Source of the DNA: Candidatus Obscuribacterales bacterium | Lineage (GTDB): Bacteria > Cyanobacteriota > Vampirovibrionia > Obscuribacterales > Obscuribacteraceae | Assembly (NCBI GenBank): GCA_019752635.1 | Contig: JAIELX010000056.1 | Span: 1 to 64,000, forward strand | DNA: 64,000 nucleotides | Direction: 5' to 3' | In this document: piece by piece, positions 44,767 to 53,217 of the stretch | Position numbering within the stretch: the first letter of the stretch is position 1 | Layout of the letters: every line of letters begins with the position of its first letter | Program-made: the position numbers and the translations under genes | The notes under the pieces: generated by a model | Seen by the model: only the letters and a program-made list of their open reading frames with translations | Told to the model about the DNA's origin: nothing | Databases searched by the model: none

Positions 44767-45648
44767 ATGGACTCGGGACTTGATGCCGGTGGTTTCATAA
44801 GATCAATCGGTGCTGTCGAACTGCAATCCGACTTTGAAGCTTTGGTGAAAGCGGCCCTTGGAAAAGTTCTTGATTCGCACCGGGGTAACGAGTTGCACAG
44901 TATCTATCTATACGGAAGCGTTGCTACTGCCTCTGCTAAGCGGCGCACATCCGACCTGGACATGCTCGTAGTGTTCCGTGAAAAACCCTCTGTCGAAGCA
45001 AAGGAACGAATATCTTCGATTGAAGAAGAGATCGGGCATGCATACTCTTTCCTTGTGCGTGATGCCGGTATTGCTGTTGCGTCGCTTGAGGATATATTCG
45101 CAGCAGGAAATCAAGTCGGGTGGGGATGCTTCATCAAGCACATGTGCCGCAGTCTTCATGGTGATGACATTGGAGCCTTGTTCCCGGCTTTTCGACCTAC
45201 CAAGACCGTTGTGTACGGATTGAACGATGATCTGTTTCAACAGATGGAGAAGTTCACAGACATTGTTCGAGGGAGCACTTCAGCTGCGGGGGTGATTGAG
45301 CTTGCCAAATTGACTTCGCGCGAAACCATGGTCCTGGCGCGTAAGCTGATACGCGCTTCGTTCGGACTTGTTGTGGAAGAGTGCGGCTTTTGGTCTACCG
45401 ATTTGCGGTTGTGCGCCGAGACTTTTTGCAAACACTATCCCGAGCGTTGTGATCAAATGCAACAAACGTTGCTGATCGCGCAAGGTTCTGTAGATAGCAT
45501 GTCTGGTGCTGTTGCGACTCTCAATAGCTTTGGACCGTGGTTGTGCCGCGAGTTCGAGAATCGAGTGGCACCATTTCGATCGCAGGAGCTTCTTGTGGTT
45601 GATTTTCCGTTATTTCAAGAGTTCGAAGTTCGTCACAACGCCGGTTAG
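44767..45648 (+). CDS. nucleotidyltransferase-domain protein
   Basis: A 293-residue protein whose residues ~40-85 match the minimal nucleotidyltransferase fold: SIYLYGSVATASAKRRTSDLDMLVVF supplies the GS motif and the two Asp metal ligands of the pol-beta superfamily. The C-terminal ~180 residues are helical, as in aminoglycoside adenylyltransferases and in MNT/HEPN partners, but no fused HEPN motif was found. AAGGAG lies seven bases before ATG 44767. It may add an AMP group to a small molecule or protein. The 3' end overlaps the convergent gene by 39 bases. Confidence 0.8.
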   Translation: MDSGLDAGGFIRSIGAVELQSDFEALVKAALGKVLDSHRGNELHSIYLYGSVATASAKRRTSDLDMLVVFREKPSVEAKERISSIEEEIGHAYSFLVRDAGIAVASLEDIFAAGNQVGWGCFIKHMCRSLHGDDIGALFPAFRPTKTVVYGLNDDLFQQMEKFTDIVRGSTSAAGVIELAKLTSRETMVLARKLIRASFGLVVEECGFWSTDLRLCAETFCKHYPERCDQMQQTLLIAQGSVDSMSGAVATLNSFGPWLCREFENRVAPFRSQELLVVDFPLFQEFEVRHNAG

Positions 45649-46317
45649 CTCCGGGTTGTTGGCGTAAATTTCCTGCATGTTTGTTTCGAAGTCGGCTGGA
45701 TATACATCCGAGTCGAAAATCTGATCGTAGAGGTAGACAGCAAAGTTCGGGTACTTGACCCAACAATTCAACTGCCCCCAGAAGGTGTTGCCGTCCTCGC
45801 TCATGTCGCCTTTCATTTCAAAGGCAAGCACGGGATACTCTCCGTGATGGTCTTCCTTACCTACGTAGAGAAAATGAGTCTGATTGCCGATGTTTGGCAA
45901 GCGGAACAGATGACCGGCCAGTTTGATCTTTAAGTAGTCCAGTGCGCATGAGGCAGGTTCCGTTCTACCCTGAGTAAGCGTGAGCTGATCGATTGGCTTC
46001 CATGCGAGATCTTCGATGTAACGGGCTATTTCTTCGTCAGCAAATACGGGTTCCCATTCATTTGGCGTTTCGGCACCGATGGCGCCTGCGTTGTCGAACT
46101 CGCCCCAATCGCTGCACATTGAGTAAAACGTTGAATCGAATGAAAGGTACCGCTTCAACGACGGCGGCGGGCGTTTGCCGTCAAGGCGCAGGCAGTCAAT
46201 TGCCAGATAGGACATGGGTTTTGCTTCGTCGGCATTCGGGCGACGACAAAGTTCCGATATGCAGGCTTCAACGAGCTTGACCGGGTCCATCATCAAAGGG
46301 TTGTAAATGATGCTCAT
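45610..46317 (-). CDS. paralogue 2 of a tandem pair, possible SUKH-like immunity protein
   Basis: About 235 residues, roughly half identical to the protein of the gene just upstream. The pattern PPSLKRYLSFDSTF near residue 50, then HFLYVGKEDHHGEYPVLAFE and a final KYPNFAVYLYDQIF, recalls the SUKH (SMI1/KNR4) superfamily, in which members bind and neutralise toxins or interact with cell-surface proteins. The match is by pattern only. ATG at 46317 was chosen; the frame opens at TTG 46344, next to the upstream gene's stop. No toxin gene is visible nearby. Confidence 0.65.
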   Translation of the reverse strand: MSIIYNPLMMDPVKLVEACISELCRRPNADEAKPMSYLAIDCLRLDGKRPPPSLKRYLSFDSTFYSMCSDWGEFDNAGAIGAETPNEWEPVFADEEIARYIEDLAWKPIDQLTLTQGRTEPASCALDYLKIKLAGHLFRLPNIGNQTHFLYVGKEDHHGEYPVLAFEMKGDMSEDGNTFWGQLNCWVKYPNFAVYLYDQIFDSDVYPADFETNMQEIYANNPELTGVVTNFELLK

Positions 46318-46344
46318 TGCTCTGAATTCTAAAGGTGATGACAA

Positions 46345-47025
46345 TCACTTACCCGCTAATTCGGGGTTCCTTGCGCAAATCTGCCGTGTTTGCTCGGAAA
46401 ATTCCTCCGGCTCGTAGTCTGCGTCAAACAATTGATCGTAGAGGAACGCACCAAAATTGGGATACTTAATCCAAATCCGGAGTTCTCCCCAAAATGCGTT
46501 GGGCGTATCGTCCTCCAGATCGCCTTGCATTTCGAAGGCGAGAACCGGGTACTCGCCCGATTGATCTGCTTTCCCCACATAGATGAAGTGTGACTGGTCG
46601 CTCATGCCGGGCAAACAATAGAGCTTTCCGGTCAGATTTACCCTTGCATAGTCCAGTACGTGTGCCACCGGTTGCGACGCACTATCCAGTAAGCGAAGCT
46701 TCTTCGCGGGCTTTTGCGTGAGGAGTTCGATCCACCGAATGATCTCCGCTTCCGGGGTGACGGATGCCCACTCCTTGCCTTCCGGCATGGGGACGAATCT
46801 CTCGAACTCGCTCCATTCGCTGAAGAGAGCGTCAAATGTGGCGTCGAATGCAAGATATCGTTTAAGCGATGGCGGGAGTTCCTGACCGTTGAAACGCAGT
46901 GTGCTGAGTGTTTCTGTTTTCAGTGGCATGGCCTTGGCTGCGTTCTGGCACTTTTGTAAGTGCTCGATGCAGCGATCGACCAGACTGCAAGGATCGCTCT
47001 TTAGTGGATTTGCTTCCGTTTTCAT
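46345..47025 (-). CDS. paralogue 1 of a tandem pair, possible SUKH-like immunity protein
   Basis: About 226 residues, the upstream member of a tandem duplicate. It shares LPPSLKRYLAFDATF, FIYVGKADQSGEYPVLAFEM, FWGELRIWIKYPNF and FLYDQLFD with the downstream copy; the spacing is the same and the two differ mainly in the N-terminal 40 residues and the linker near 85-100. ATG at 47025 has a GAG shortly upstream; GTG at 47034 is an alternative. The pair is probably one transcription unit. Function uncertain. Confidence 0.65.
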   Translation of the reverse strand: MKTEANPLKSDPCSLVDRCIEHLQKCQNAAKAMPLKTETLSTLRFNGQELPPSLKRYLAFDATFDALFSEWSEFERFVPMPEGKEWASVTPEAEIIRWIELLTQKPAKKLRLLDSASQPVAHVLDYARVNLTGKLYCLPGMSDQSHFIYVGKADQSGEYPVLAFEMQGDLEDDTPNAFWGELRIWIKYPNFGAFLYDQLFDADYEPEEFSEQTRQICARNPELAGK

Positions 47026-47159
47026 GGCTCTCACTGTGTTTGTGATTCACGAGGACCTGATTATACCGCGGCGCTTGCTCCAGCGGCTGTCGTCGGCGAT
47101 CGTCTCTGGCGGGAGACGACTGCGTTATCGCGTGGGCGGAGAGATGGTTCTGATTTTGC
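47026..47159. other. intergenic stretch before the putative small RNA
   Basis: About 135 bases with no gene; it contains the promoter region of the minus-strand paralogue pair, in which no clear boxes could be assigned. Confidence 0.35.
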
Positions 47160-47188
47160 TTGACATATCACACCGAACGGTCTAGTAT
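47160..47188 (+). promoter_or_regulatory. strong sigma-70-type promoter
   Basis: TTGACA at 47160-47165, a 17-base spacer, and TAGTAT at 47183-47188. The -35 is perfect and the spacing optimal. No coding frame with a ribosome site begins within the following 130 bases, and a terminator follows at 47278, which points to a non-coding transcript. Confidence 0.65.
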
Positions 47189-47194
47189 TACCTT

Positions 47195-47328
47195 CATTGA
47201 AAGCGACTCATTCTCCGGGAGGCTGTTCCGGTAGCTGTTAAGCAACTCTTTCGAATGAATTTCTACCTGCCCAAATCCCGGGGATCGGATACCCCTCCAG
47301 CCTTCCGATCCCCGGAACCCCTTTTTTC
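47195..47328 (+). ncRNA. candidate small RNA
   Basis: A stretch of about 134 bases between a strong promoter (47160-47188) and an intrinsic terminator (47278-47327). No known RNA family (6S, SRP, RNase P, tmRNA) was recognised. A small inner inverted repeat CCGG...CCGG lies at about 47216-47232. A 44-codon frame begins at an ATG inside it (about 47255) but lacks a ribosome site and runs through the terminator, so coding is unlikely. Strand is that of the terminator's T-run. Confidence 0.5.
47278..47327 (+). terminator. intrinsic terminator of the candidate small RNA
   Basis: A perfect 11-bp stem, CCGGGGATCGG (47278-47288) with CCGATCCCCGG (47305-47315), a 16-base loop, then AACCCC and six T at 47322-47327. 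The T-run follows only on the plus strand, so it does not serve the minus-strand DAHP synthase gene. Confidence 0.7.
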
Positions 47329-47385
47329 TCCGCGAAGAACTTCTTGCTTTCGCAAGGGGAGCGTGGTTGGTGAGAGACCGGATAA

Positions 47386-48471
47386 CTAGCTCTTGCAGCA
47401 GCCACCGGAAACGGTTAGTTTTTCGGACGACGGTGCAAATGATTCCGATGGAAACGCTGCGTGCGTCTTTTCGACCCGGGGAAACAGTTTTTCGACTGCG
47501 CGAACATCTTCTATGATGCTCTGCAATTCGCTGGAATTGATCGCTTGTTCTCCGTCGCTGAGAGCGCTGGAAGGGTCATCGTGAACTTCGATAATCAGAC
47601 CATCTGCACCGCAGGCAATGGCAGCCCGTGAAAGGGGGCGCACCAGATCCGGTCGACCGGTGGCATGGCTGGGGTCAACAATAACCGGCAGCGCCGTTAA
47701 ACCCTTCACTGCCGCCACTGCCGACAGATCAAGGGTGTTGCGAGTCAAAGTCTCGAATGTTCGTATGCCGCGTTCGCACAAGATTACTTTGCTGTTGCCT
47801 TGCAGCAAAACGTATTCCGCTGCGCTCAGCCACTCGTTTATCGTGGCTGATAGTGCGCGTTTCAGTAAAACAGGATGCCCGCTTCGTCCAATTTCTTTGA
47901 GCAGGTCGTAATTGTACATGTTGCGTGCGCCGACTTGCAGCACATCTATGTGCCTCGTAGCTACTTCAATTTGATCCGGCGACATTACTTCGCTAATAAC
48001 AGCTAGCCCGGTCTCTTCGCGAGCTTCTTGAAGGATCTTCAAGCCATCCTCACCCAATCCCTGAAAATCATACGGGCTTGTGCGCGGCTTGTATGCTCCG
48101 CCTCTGAGCATGTCGGCACCAGCTTCCCGAACTCTTCGAGCCGCCTGCAGCAAGGCCGAGCGTCCTTCGACCGAGCATGGACCTGCAATAACCACCCTGC
48201 TCCCGCCGATTACAACACCGGAATTCAGCTTGACCGGTCCAAGTCTCTCATCCGTGACCATGGAAAGTTGGGGGCTCAGCCGCAGTACTTTATCTACTCC
48301 AGGAAGCCTGCTAAATAAATGTCCCGGCAATGAGCTCACGTCTTCATAAACGCTGATTACCGCTCCGCGCTCGTTGCGAACCACGTGCCCGGTGAGGTTC
48401 AGTTCTTTCAAACCGTCGCAAACGGCTGAAATCTGTTGTTCTGTAGCTGTTTTTCGCAGAACTAGTATCAC
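47386..48471 (-). CDS. aroF: 3-deoxy-7-phosphoheptulonate synthase (DAHP synthase, type I-beta)
   Basis: A 361-residue enzyme that joins phosphoenolpyruvate and erythrose 4-phosphate in the first step of the shikimate pathway. The N-terminal ~70 residues form a ferredoxin-like regulatory domain (MILVLRKTATEQQISAVCDGL), the mark of the I-beta class. The barrel shows VVIAGPCSVEG, LRGGAYKPRTSPYDFQG, NMYNYDLLKEIG, PVLLKRALSAT and IVDPSHATGRPDLV. A C-terminal extension of ~25 residues ends SGGCCKS, with a Cys pair that is unusual for the family. The start is GTG at 48471, with GGAG ten bases upstream. No other aro gene in the window. Confidence 0.95.
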   Translation of the reverse strand: MILVLRKTATEQQISAVCDGLKELNLTGHVVRNERGAVISVYEDVSSLPGHLFSRLPGVDKVLRLSPQLSMVTDERLGPVKLNSGVVIGGSRVVIAGPCSVEGRSALLQAARRVREAGADMLRGGAYKPRTSPYDFQGLGEDGLKILQEAREETGLAVISEVMSPDQIEVATRHIDVLQVGARNMYNYDLLKEIGRSGHPVLLKRALSATINEWLSAAEYVLLQGNSKVILCERGIRTFETLTRNTLDLSAVAAVKGLTALPVIVDPSHATGRPDLVRPLSRAAIACGADGLIIEVHDDPSSALSDGEQAINSSELQSIIEDVRAVEKLFPRVEKTHAAFPSESFAPSSEKLTVSGGCCKS

Positions 48472-48646
48472 GAATGTGCGGCTCCGTTTTAACCACTTTA
48501 AATCTTAGTGTATGACGGTGCGAAAATTGCCGCTTTCTCAAGATGTTGATACTCAAATCCGGGTAATTCTCTTTTATCTGAGTGGTTTCCATGCCCGTTG
48601 GCAGGGAAGAATAAGATTACTTAAGTCTCAGACTGAAGGAATTTTC

Positions 48647-49588
48647 GTGGGCACAGGCACAGAATCGACCAATATTGGGGAAAAGTCCGCAGATCGGTGC
48701 TGTCCCGGTTTCATCACGGATTCGCAATGGTGGAAGTCTGCCACGACGTTTGCAAGGGCTCGATGGAAACACTTTGTCGTGCCGTCGGCAGTCCTGGCTG
48801 CCAGCAACCTTTTGGCTGTTGGCTCCGATGCATTGCTAACTTCAGGCATGAAGGGCGACGAGGTGGACCTGGTGAAGCTCGCTATCTGCGGTATTAGCGC
48901 TCTGGCTGGCTGCTTCGCTGCACTGGGACTGGCTTTCTGGGCTCTATATGCTTGGTTCGTCAAGTTAGTGGCGTTTTGCGGAGAATGGTTCTCGCTCGAG
49001 TCAGGAGAAACTACAAGCCTGGAAGAGTTTGCGGATACTTTTGGCAAGCAGAAATCCTTTGTCTCAGCCTTAATGCTCTGGAGTTCGTTCTATTTGCTGG
49101 TACCGGCCATTCCGCTCTCAGTGCTGATCGCCGTCAACATGCTTTGCAGCCCGCGCTTTATGGTGCTCGGACAAAGAGTTCTCGATTTGCCGCCGTCGAC
49201 AATAACTGTCGTTAACGTGATGATTGCTTTGTTGTCGGGGTTGATCGTCGCCTATACCCTGGTATTTATAGCGCTAGCCGGCGTGGCGGACGATAAGAGT
49301 GCGAAATCTGTATCTCACCGCACCTTACAAGTTCTGTTACGTAACACCTCCGCCGTTGCGGTGGTATCGCTGGCAGTGGCTCTGATCAATGTTCTTTTGA
49401 CTGCTCCACAGCTGATTTTGCTTTGCACACCAATTGCCGAGCAACTTAGCAGCAACCTGACCGCTAATCTGATGGCGCAACTCTGGCTGGGGGTGAGCTC
49501 GGTTGTAATCTGGCCGTTATCACTACTGCCCTTCTGTCAGATAGTGAAATCGCGACTGAGTTCGAGCAACATTGAGAACGTTATCTGA
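48647..49588 (+). CDS. multi-pass membrane protein, function unknown
   Basis: About 313 residues with six likely membrane helices (for example LAICGISALAGCFAALGLAFWALYAW, SALMLWSSFYLLVPAIPLSVLI, VNVMIALLSGLIVAYTLVFIALA and the two C-terminal ones). GTG at 48647 was chosen because AAGGA lies six bases upstream; the frame is open back to 48512 but that part reads unlike a protein. No family recognised. It is divergent from DAHP synthase. Confidence 0.75.
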   Translation: MGTGTESTNIGEKSADRCCPGFITDSQWWKSATTFARARWKHFVVPSAVLAASNLLAVGSDALLTSGMKGDEVDLVKLAICGISALAGCFAALGLAFWALYAWFVKLVAFCGEWFSLESGETTSLEEFADTFGKQKSFVSALMLWSSFYLLVPAIPLSVLIAVNMLCSPRFMVLGQRVLDLPPSTITVVNVMIALLSGLIVAYTLVFIALAGVADDKSAKSVSHRTLQVLLRNTSAVAVVSLAVALINVLLTAPQLILLCTPIAEQLSSNLTANLMAQLWLGVSSVVIWPLSLLPFCQIVKSRLSSSNIENVI

Positions 49589-50061
49589 GTCTGTCTCTAG
49601 GCGGCTCCGTATTACGGCTCGCATCCAGCCGTCAATACCGCAGTTCTGGAAGAAAATTGCCAGGGGCTATCGTTGCATGTTCAACGCCGGTCTCCGGCAC
49701 AAGCAAGAACGGGCGTGGTGCTCAAGAGAGCATGCAAACTTGACGCGCCATACCGATGTATGGTATCATGCGCTTAGTGGGCCGTGAGACGGTTTCAGTA
49801 CTTCAAGCTAGACGCTTAGTCTGAAATCGCTGTGGTTCATGGACCTTGATCTGCGCCGGCGGTGCAGCGGATCCGGGGCGAGTGGGGGCAAGGCCCTCTC
49901 TCGTCGCTGACGGTCCGCCAAAAGTGCTGGGCAAATTTGTCCGGTCGGCTCTATTTTTGACAAAATCCTTCGCACGATAGGCACGAAACTGTTGTGCTTT
50001 CGGATTTTAGCGAGACTTTGTTCCTCTGTGCGATACTGTACAGGCGAAAGGACATGGCACA
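49589..50061. other. intergenic region, nothing clear
   Basis: About 470 bases between a membrane-protein gene and the CobT-like gene. An inverted repeat TTTCAG...CTGAAA with a 22-base spacer lies at about 49794-49827. I looked for a cobalamin riboswitch before the CobT gene and found none of its conserved boxes. No convincing coding frame. Confidence 0.4.
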
Positions 50062-51192
50062 ATGAGCACACGCAATTTCGTCGAGATTCTTCATGATCCT
50101 GAAGTCCGGTTCGCTCCGCTGGTGAAACGGATTAGGACGTCGACGGCGCCGCATTTTCTGTTGTGCGCTGCAGGATCGGAGTTGAGTGATCGCGAAGGTA
50201 TCTCAGCTGCGGGGCTGTCTGCGCAAGATCGCCGGTTGACTCCCGCCATTGATGCCGAGGCGCTTCTCAAAGGCAGACCTATTTCTGCGGATAGCTTACC
50301 GGTCTCACCGCGAGGGATAGTATCACCGGTGGTGTTGACCAGGTCCTCCCTTCGGCTAGCCGGCATCACTGCCGCAATTGTGGATTGCGGTTGCTTTGTA
50401 CCGCCGGCTGTTGATCATGTTTCATTTAGTGAGGGGTACGGTCGGTGCCCTTCAACCGGCCGCGCTATGGATTTGAACTCAGTACAGAGACTGTTCGACG
50501 CGGGAGTGCAGACCGGACGAGATCTTCTCAACACTCGCGATGCCCTGGTCATAGCGGAATGCGTGCCTGGTGGAACTACTACTGCTCTGGGCATTCTCCT
50601 TGCCCTCGGGCATAAAGTCGAAGGACTTGTGTCAAGCAGTTTGCCAATCGTGAATCACTCCGAGCGTCAACGCTTGATATTCGAGGGACTCAAAAATGCG
50701 GGTTCTGAGCCTGGATACTACCGCGCTGTGCCGCTTGCATCCGTTGCTGCGGTTGGTGATCCCATGCAGGCTTTCGTTGCGGGAGCCGTTTTGGCCGCTT
50801 CGCCAAAAATTCCAGTAATCATGGGTGGTGGCGCACAGATGCTTGCCGTTTACGCGCTGATAAAGGCATTGATTGATTGCAACTATTATCAGGGCGGAAT
50901 TGAGTCTGTCGCTGTCGCCACAACAAAGTGGGTTGCTTTTGATCGCGGCGCGGGATCGCAGTCTCTGGCGCAGCTTATCGGCGCACCTTTTGTTGCAGCC
51001 TGTCCGGATTTCTATCAATCGCGGCATGCCGGATTAAAAGCCTATGAAGAGGGCAATGTCAAAGAGGGTGTGGGAGCGGGCGCTTCCATGGCTGTTGCCA
51101 ACATCCGAGGTAGCGATGATTCGACAATTGTTCGCGCAATTGACAGTTGCTATGATGAAATGGTTCTGGGCAAGATCGCGAACTTGTCCTAA
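50062..51192 (+). CDS. CobT-like nicotinate-nucleotide phosphoribosyltransferase
   Basis: A 376-residue protein of the CobT family in its archaeal and cyanobacterial version, which activates the lower ligand base of cobalamin with nicotinate mononucleotide. Motifs seen are AECVPGGTTTALGILLALG (~150-175), SSSLPIVNHSERQRLIF, VAAVGDPMQAFVAGA and VIMGGGAQMLAVYAL, all characteristic of this family and not of the E. coli type. AAAGGA precedes ATG 50062. No other cobalamin genes are in the window, so its product may serve salvage of exogenous corrinoids. Confidence 0.85.
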   Translation: MSTRNFVEILHDPEVRFAPLVKRIRTSTAPHFLLCAAGSELSDREGISAAGLSAQDRRLTPAIDAEALLKGRPISADSLPVSPRGIVSPVVLTRSSLRLAGITAAIVDCGCFVPPAVDHVSFSEGYGRCPSTGRAMDLNSVQRLFDAGVQTGRDLLNTRDALVIAECVPGGTTTALGILLALGHKVEGLVSSSLPIVNHSERQRLIFEGLKNAGSEPGYYRAVPLASVAAVGDPMQAFVAGAVLAASPKIPVIMGGGAQMLAVYALIKALIDCNYYQGGIESVAVATTKWVAFDRGAGSQSLAQLIGAPFVAACPDFYQSRHAGLKAYEEGNVKEGVGAGASMAVANIRGSDDSTIVRAIDSCYDEMVLGKIANLS

Positions 51193-51229
51193 AATTGGGC
51201 TGCGAGTTCGGCATCTTGAGGCAGCAACA

Positions 51230-51628
51230 ATGAATAAGTTCCTGGCAATAGCACTTTGCAGCGTGTCGCTAAGTGCCGTGGCAGCCCCGGTTTTGGCAGA
51301 AGACGACACTGTAAGTTTCGGAAACGTGATTGATGGAGTCGCTTTTACTACCGCAAAACTAGTTAAGTTTACTGCTTGTTCCGCCGTTGGTGTTCCTTTC
51401 GCTATGGTGCGAAAGAGCTTGCATAGCACCGGCAAGACAGCAGAATCCGTTACCGGGAAGACTGATAATAGTGTTTGCGTTGTTGCTGCTGAAGCGGCCT
51501 TGCTTCCGCTGGGAGTATTTTACGGTTCTCTGGAAGGTATCGGATACGGTGTGCGGAACAGCTGGGATAACGCAGCTCACGATAAACCATTCACCAAAAA
51601 CAATTTCAGCCTTGGCGACGCTGACTAA
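51230..51628 (+). CDS. small exported protein, function unknown
   Basis: A 132-residue protein with a clear signal peptide (FLAIALCSVSLSAVAAPVLA, cleavage near residue 23) and an Ala/Val-rich mature part with two short hydrophobic stretches (VAFTTAKLVKFTACSAVGVPF and VCVVAAEAALLPLGVFYGSL), which could be amphipathic or loosely membrane-bound. GAGG lies nine bases before ATG 51230. It follows the CobT-like gene by 37 bases on the same strand. No family recognised. Confidence 0.75.
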   Translation: MNKFLAIALCSVSLSAVAAPVLAEDDTVSFGNVIDGVAFTTAKLVKFTACSAVGVPFAMVRKSLHSTGKTAESVTGKTDNSVCVVAAEAALLPLGVFYGSLEGIGYGVRNSWDNAAHDKPFTKNNFSLGDAD

Positions 51629-51747
51629 CCCGTAGGTTAACTCTCGCCGTTTGCAGCTTAGCGCGGGCTTCCCGTCCGCTGCGAAACGCGACTAACTAAC
51701 TGCAAATACAACGACAGCGCATAAGAGCTGGACACTGCGGCTGTGCG

Positions 51748-53217
51748 TTAGTCGGAAATGCAGTTGCGACCCTTTTCTTTGGCGCGGTTGAGCGCGTCTT
51801 TAGCAGCTTTTAGGACTGCTTCCGGCGTCGGATCTTTGAAGTCGAATTGCGCGCAACCAATACTTATGGTTACTCGCGGTGCCTTTCCTGCTTCTTCGTG
51901 GCTTGGGTTGAGCCCGTCTGCTTCGCTCTTCAACTTTTCCGCCACCAACTTGGCACCGGCAATGTCGGTGTTAGGCAATACGATGGCGAACTGATCGCCG
52001 CCGTAACGAGCGATCAAATCGCTTGAGCGAATGGACTTACTTAGTCGAGCTGTCAGCGTTTTAAGGAGAAGGTTGCCGGTCTCGGGACCGTATTGTGCGT
52101 TGATATTAACGAAGCCGTCAATGTCCAGAATCAACAAGCCGACCGGTAGCTTCTGTCTTTGCGAAAAGAGCAGTTGTTGCTGCAGGAAGCCCATGAAAAA
52201 TTCCATGTTATAGAGTCCCGTTATGGGATCTACCGTCGACCAGTACTGCGCCTGATCGTGCAGCAAGTTGTATCGATCTTCGGCCACCATCAACTGCAGC
52301 ACCGGAATCATTTGGTCGCGCAGGTGCTCCAGAGCGGTTTTCAGCACTGAGTCAATGTCCGTCTCCGTAGTCCACCCGACCACCACCGCACCAAGTTTGG
52401 TGCCATCGGCTGTTGCCACTGTCAAAACTTTTGCTTTCTTCAGTTTTGCGCCTTTTTTGTCCATTTCACCATAGATGGTACTAGCGACAGGCACGGCTAT
52501 TCCGAGATCGGTATTCGCCTTGTTCGCAATAGCGCTCACGATCTCGTCGTTCAGAGGGCGAGCCAGGTGGAACATGCTCCAGGGCCCCAGCGGTGTGTTG
52601 ACCACAAGGCCTGCAAGGTCTGGTTTGAAGAGGCGCGACATGAGATCGAAGAACAGGCTGGTCAATTCCGTGCGTTCAGGCAGCGTCGCCAGCAACCGCT
52701 GTGTAAAATGGTGCACAAGGCGCTCGGCCAACAGACCGTTCAGCAGTTCGCCATAACTCTTGATCAAATCGTTTCCGGTGAACTCACCGGCTAAAACGGG
52801 TTGATCTTCAAGCCGCTCTTTGGTCACCGAACCATTGCCTGCTTCAGCTAGTCGACGTATCAGTTTGACTGAATCATCCTCATTGAATTCGACATGTTTG
52901 CGTTGCAGCACGGAATCGGCGAGGCTGGCACGTTTCCAGAAGTTGTCCTCCTTGCCGGTGCCGGAAGACACCAAAACGATAGGAAGCTTACTTGTCACGC
53001 TAGTTGCCTTGATTAAGCAAGACAATTGAAAGCCGCTGATGTCAGGCAGGTGCTCCGCCATGACGAGTACGTCGCCGCCTTCATTAATGATTTCGTCCAG
53101 CGCATCAAAGCCGCTGGTACATACTGCAACCCGCAAACCACCCTTCTTAAGGCTTTCCCGAAGGACAAGCATAGGGTCATCCTGGTTTTCGGCAAGAATT
53201 ACCTTGATTTCGGACAT
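51748..53217 (-). CDS. degenerate receiver plus GGDEF-like protein
   Basis: A 489-residue protein. Residues ~1-120 have the fold of a response-regulator receiver (IKVILAENQDD; VLVMAEHLPDISGFQLS; LPIVLVSSG), but the phosphoacceptor Asp position holds Ala (about residue 54), so it cannot be phosphorylated there. Residues ~160-310 are a possible sensory domain. Residues ~330-485 are a GGDEF domain (DPITGLYNMEFF, LILDIDGFVNINAQYG), whose active-site motif reads GGDQF: Glu at the fourth position, a metal ligand in active diguanylate cyclases, is Gln. It may have weak or no cyclic-di-GMP synthesis and serve as a GTP or c-di-GMP sensor. ATG 53217 preferred to TTG 53229. Confidence 0.88.
   Translation of the reverse strand: MSEIKVILAENQDDPMLVLRESLKKGGLRVAVCTSGFDALDEIINEGGDVLVMAEHLPDISGFQLSCLIKATSVTSKLPIVLVSSGTGKEDNFWKRASLADSVLQRKHVEFNEDDSVKLIRRLAEAGNGSVTKERLEDQPVLAGEFTGNDLIKSYGELLNGLLAERLVHHFTQRLLATLPERTELTSLFFDLMSRLFKPDLAGLVVNTPLGPWSMFHLARPLNDEIVSAIANKANTDLGIAVPVASTIYGEMDKKGAKLKKAKVLTVATADGTKLGAVVVGWTTETDIDSVLKTALEHLRDQMIPVLQLMVAEDRYNLLHDQAQYWSTVDPITGLYNMEFFMGFLQQQLLFSQRQKLPVGLLILDIDGFVNINAQYGPETGNLLLKTLTARLSKSIRSSDLIARYGGDQFAIVLPNTDIAGAKLVAEKLKSEADGLNPSHEEAGKAPRVTISIGCAQFDFKDPTPEAVLKAAKDALNRAKEKGRNCISD

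Noticed and set aside
47255..47389. 44-codon frame inside the candidate small RNA
   Set aside because: No ribosome site and it runs through the terminator hairpin.
49589..50061. Cobalamin riboswitch before the CobT-like gene
   Set aside because: None of the conserved B12-box sequences was found on either strand.
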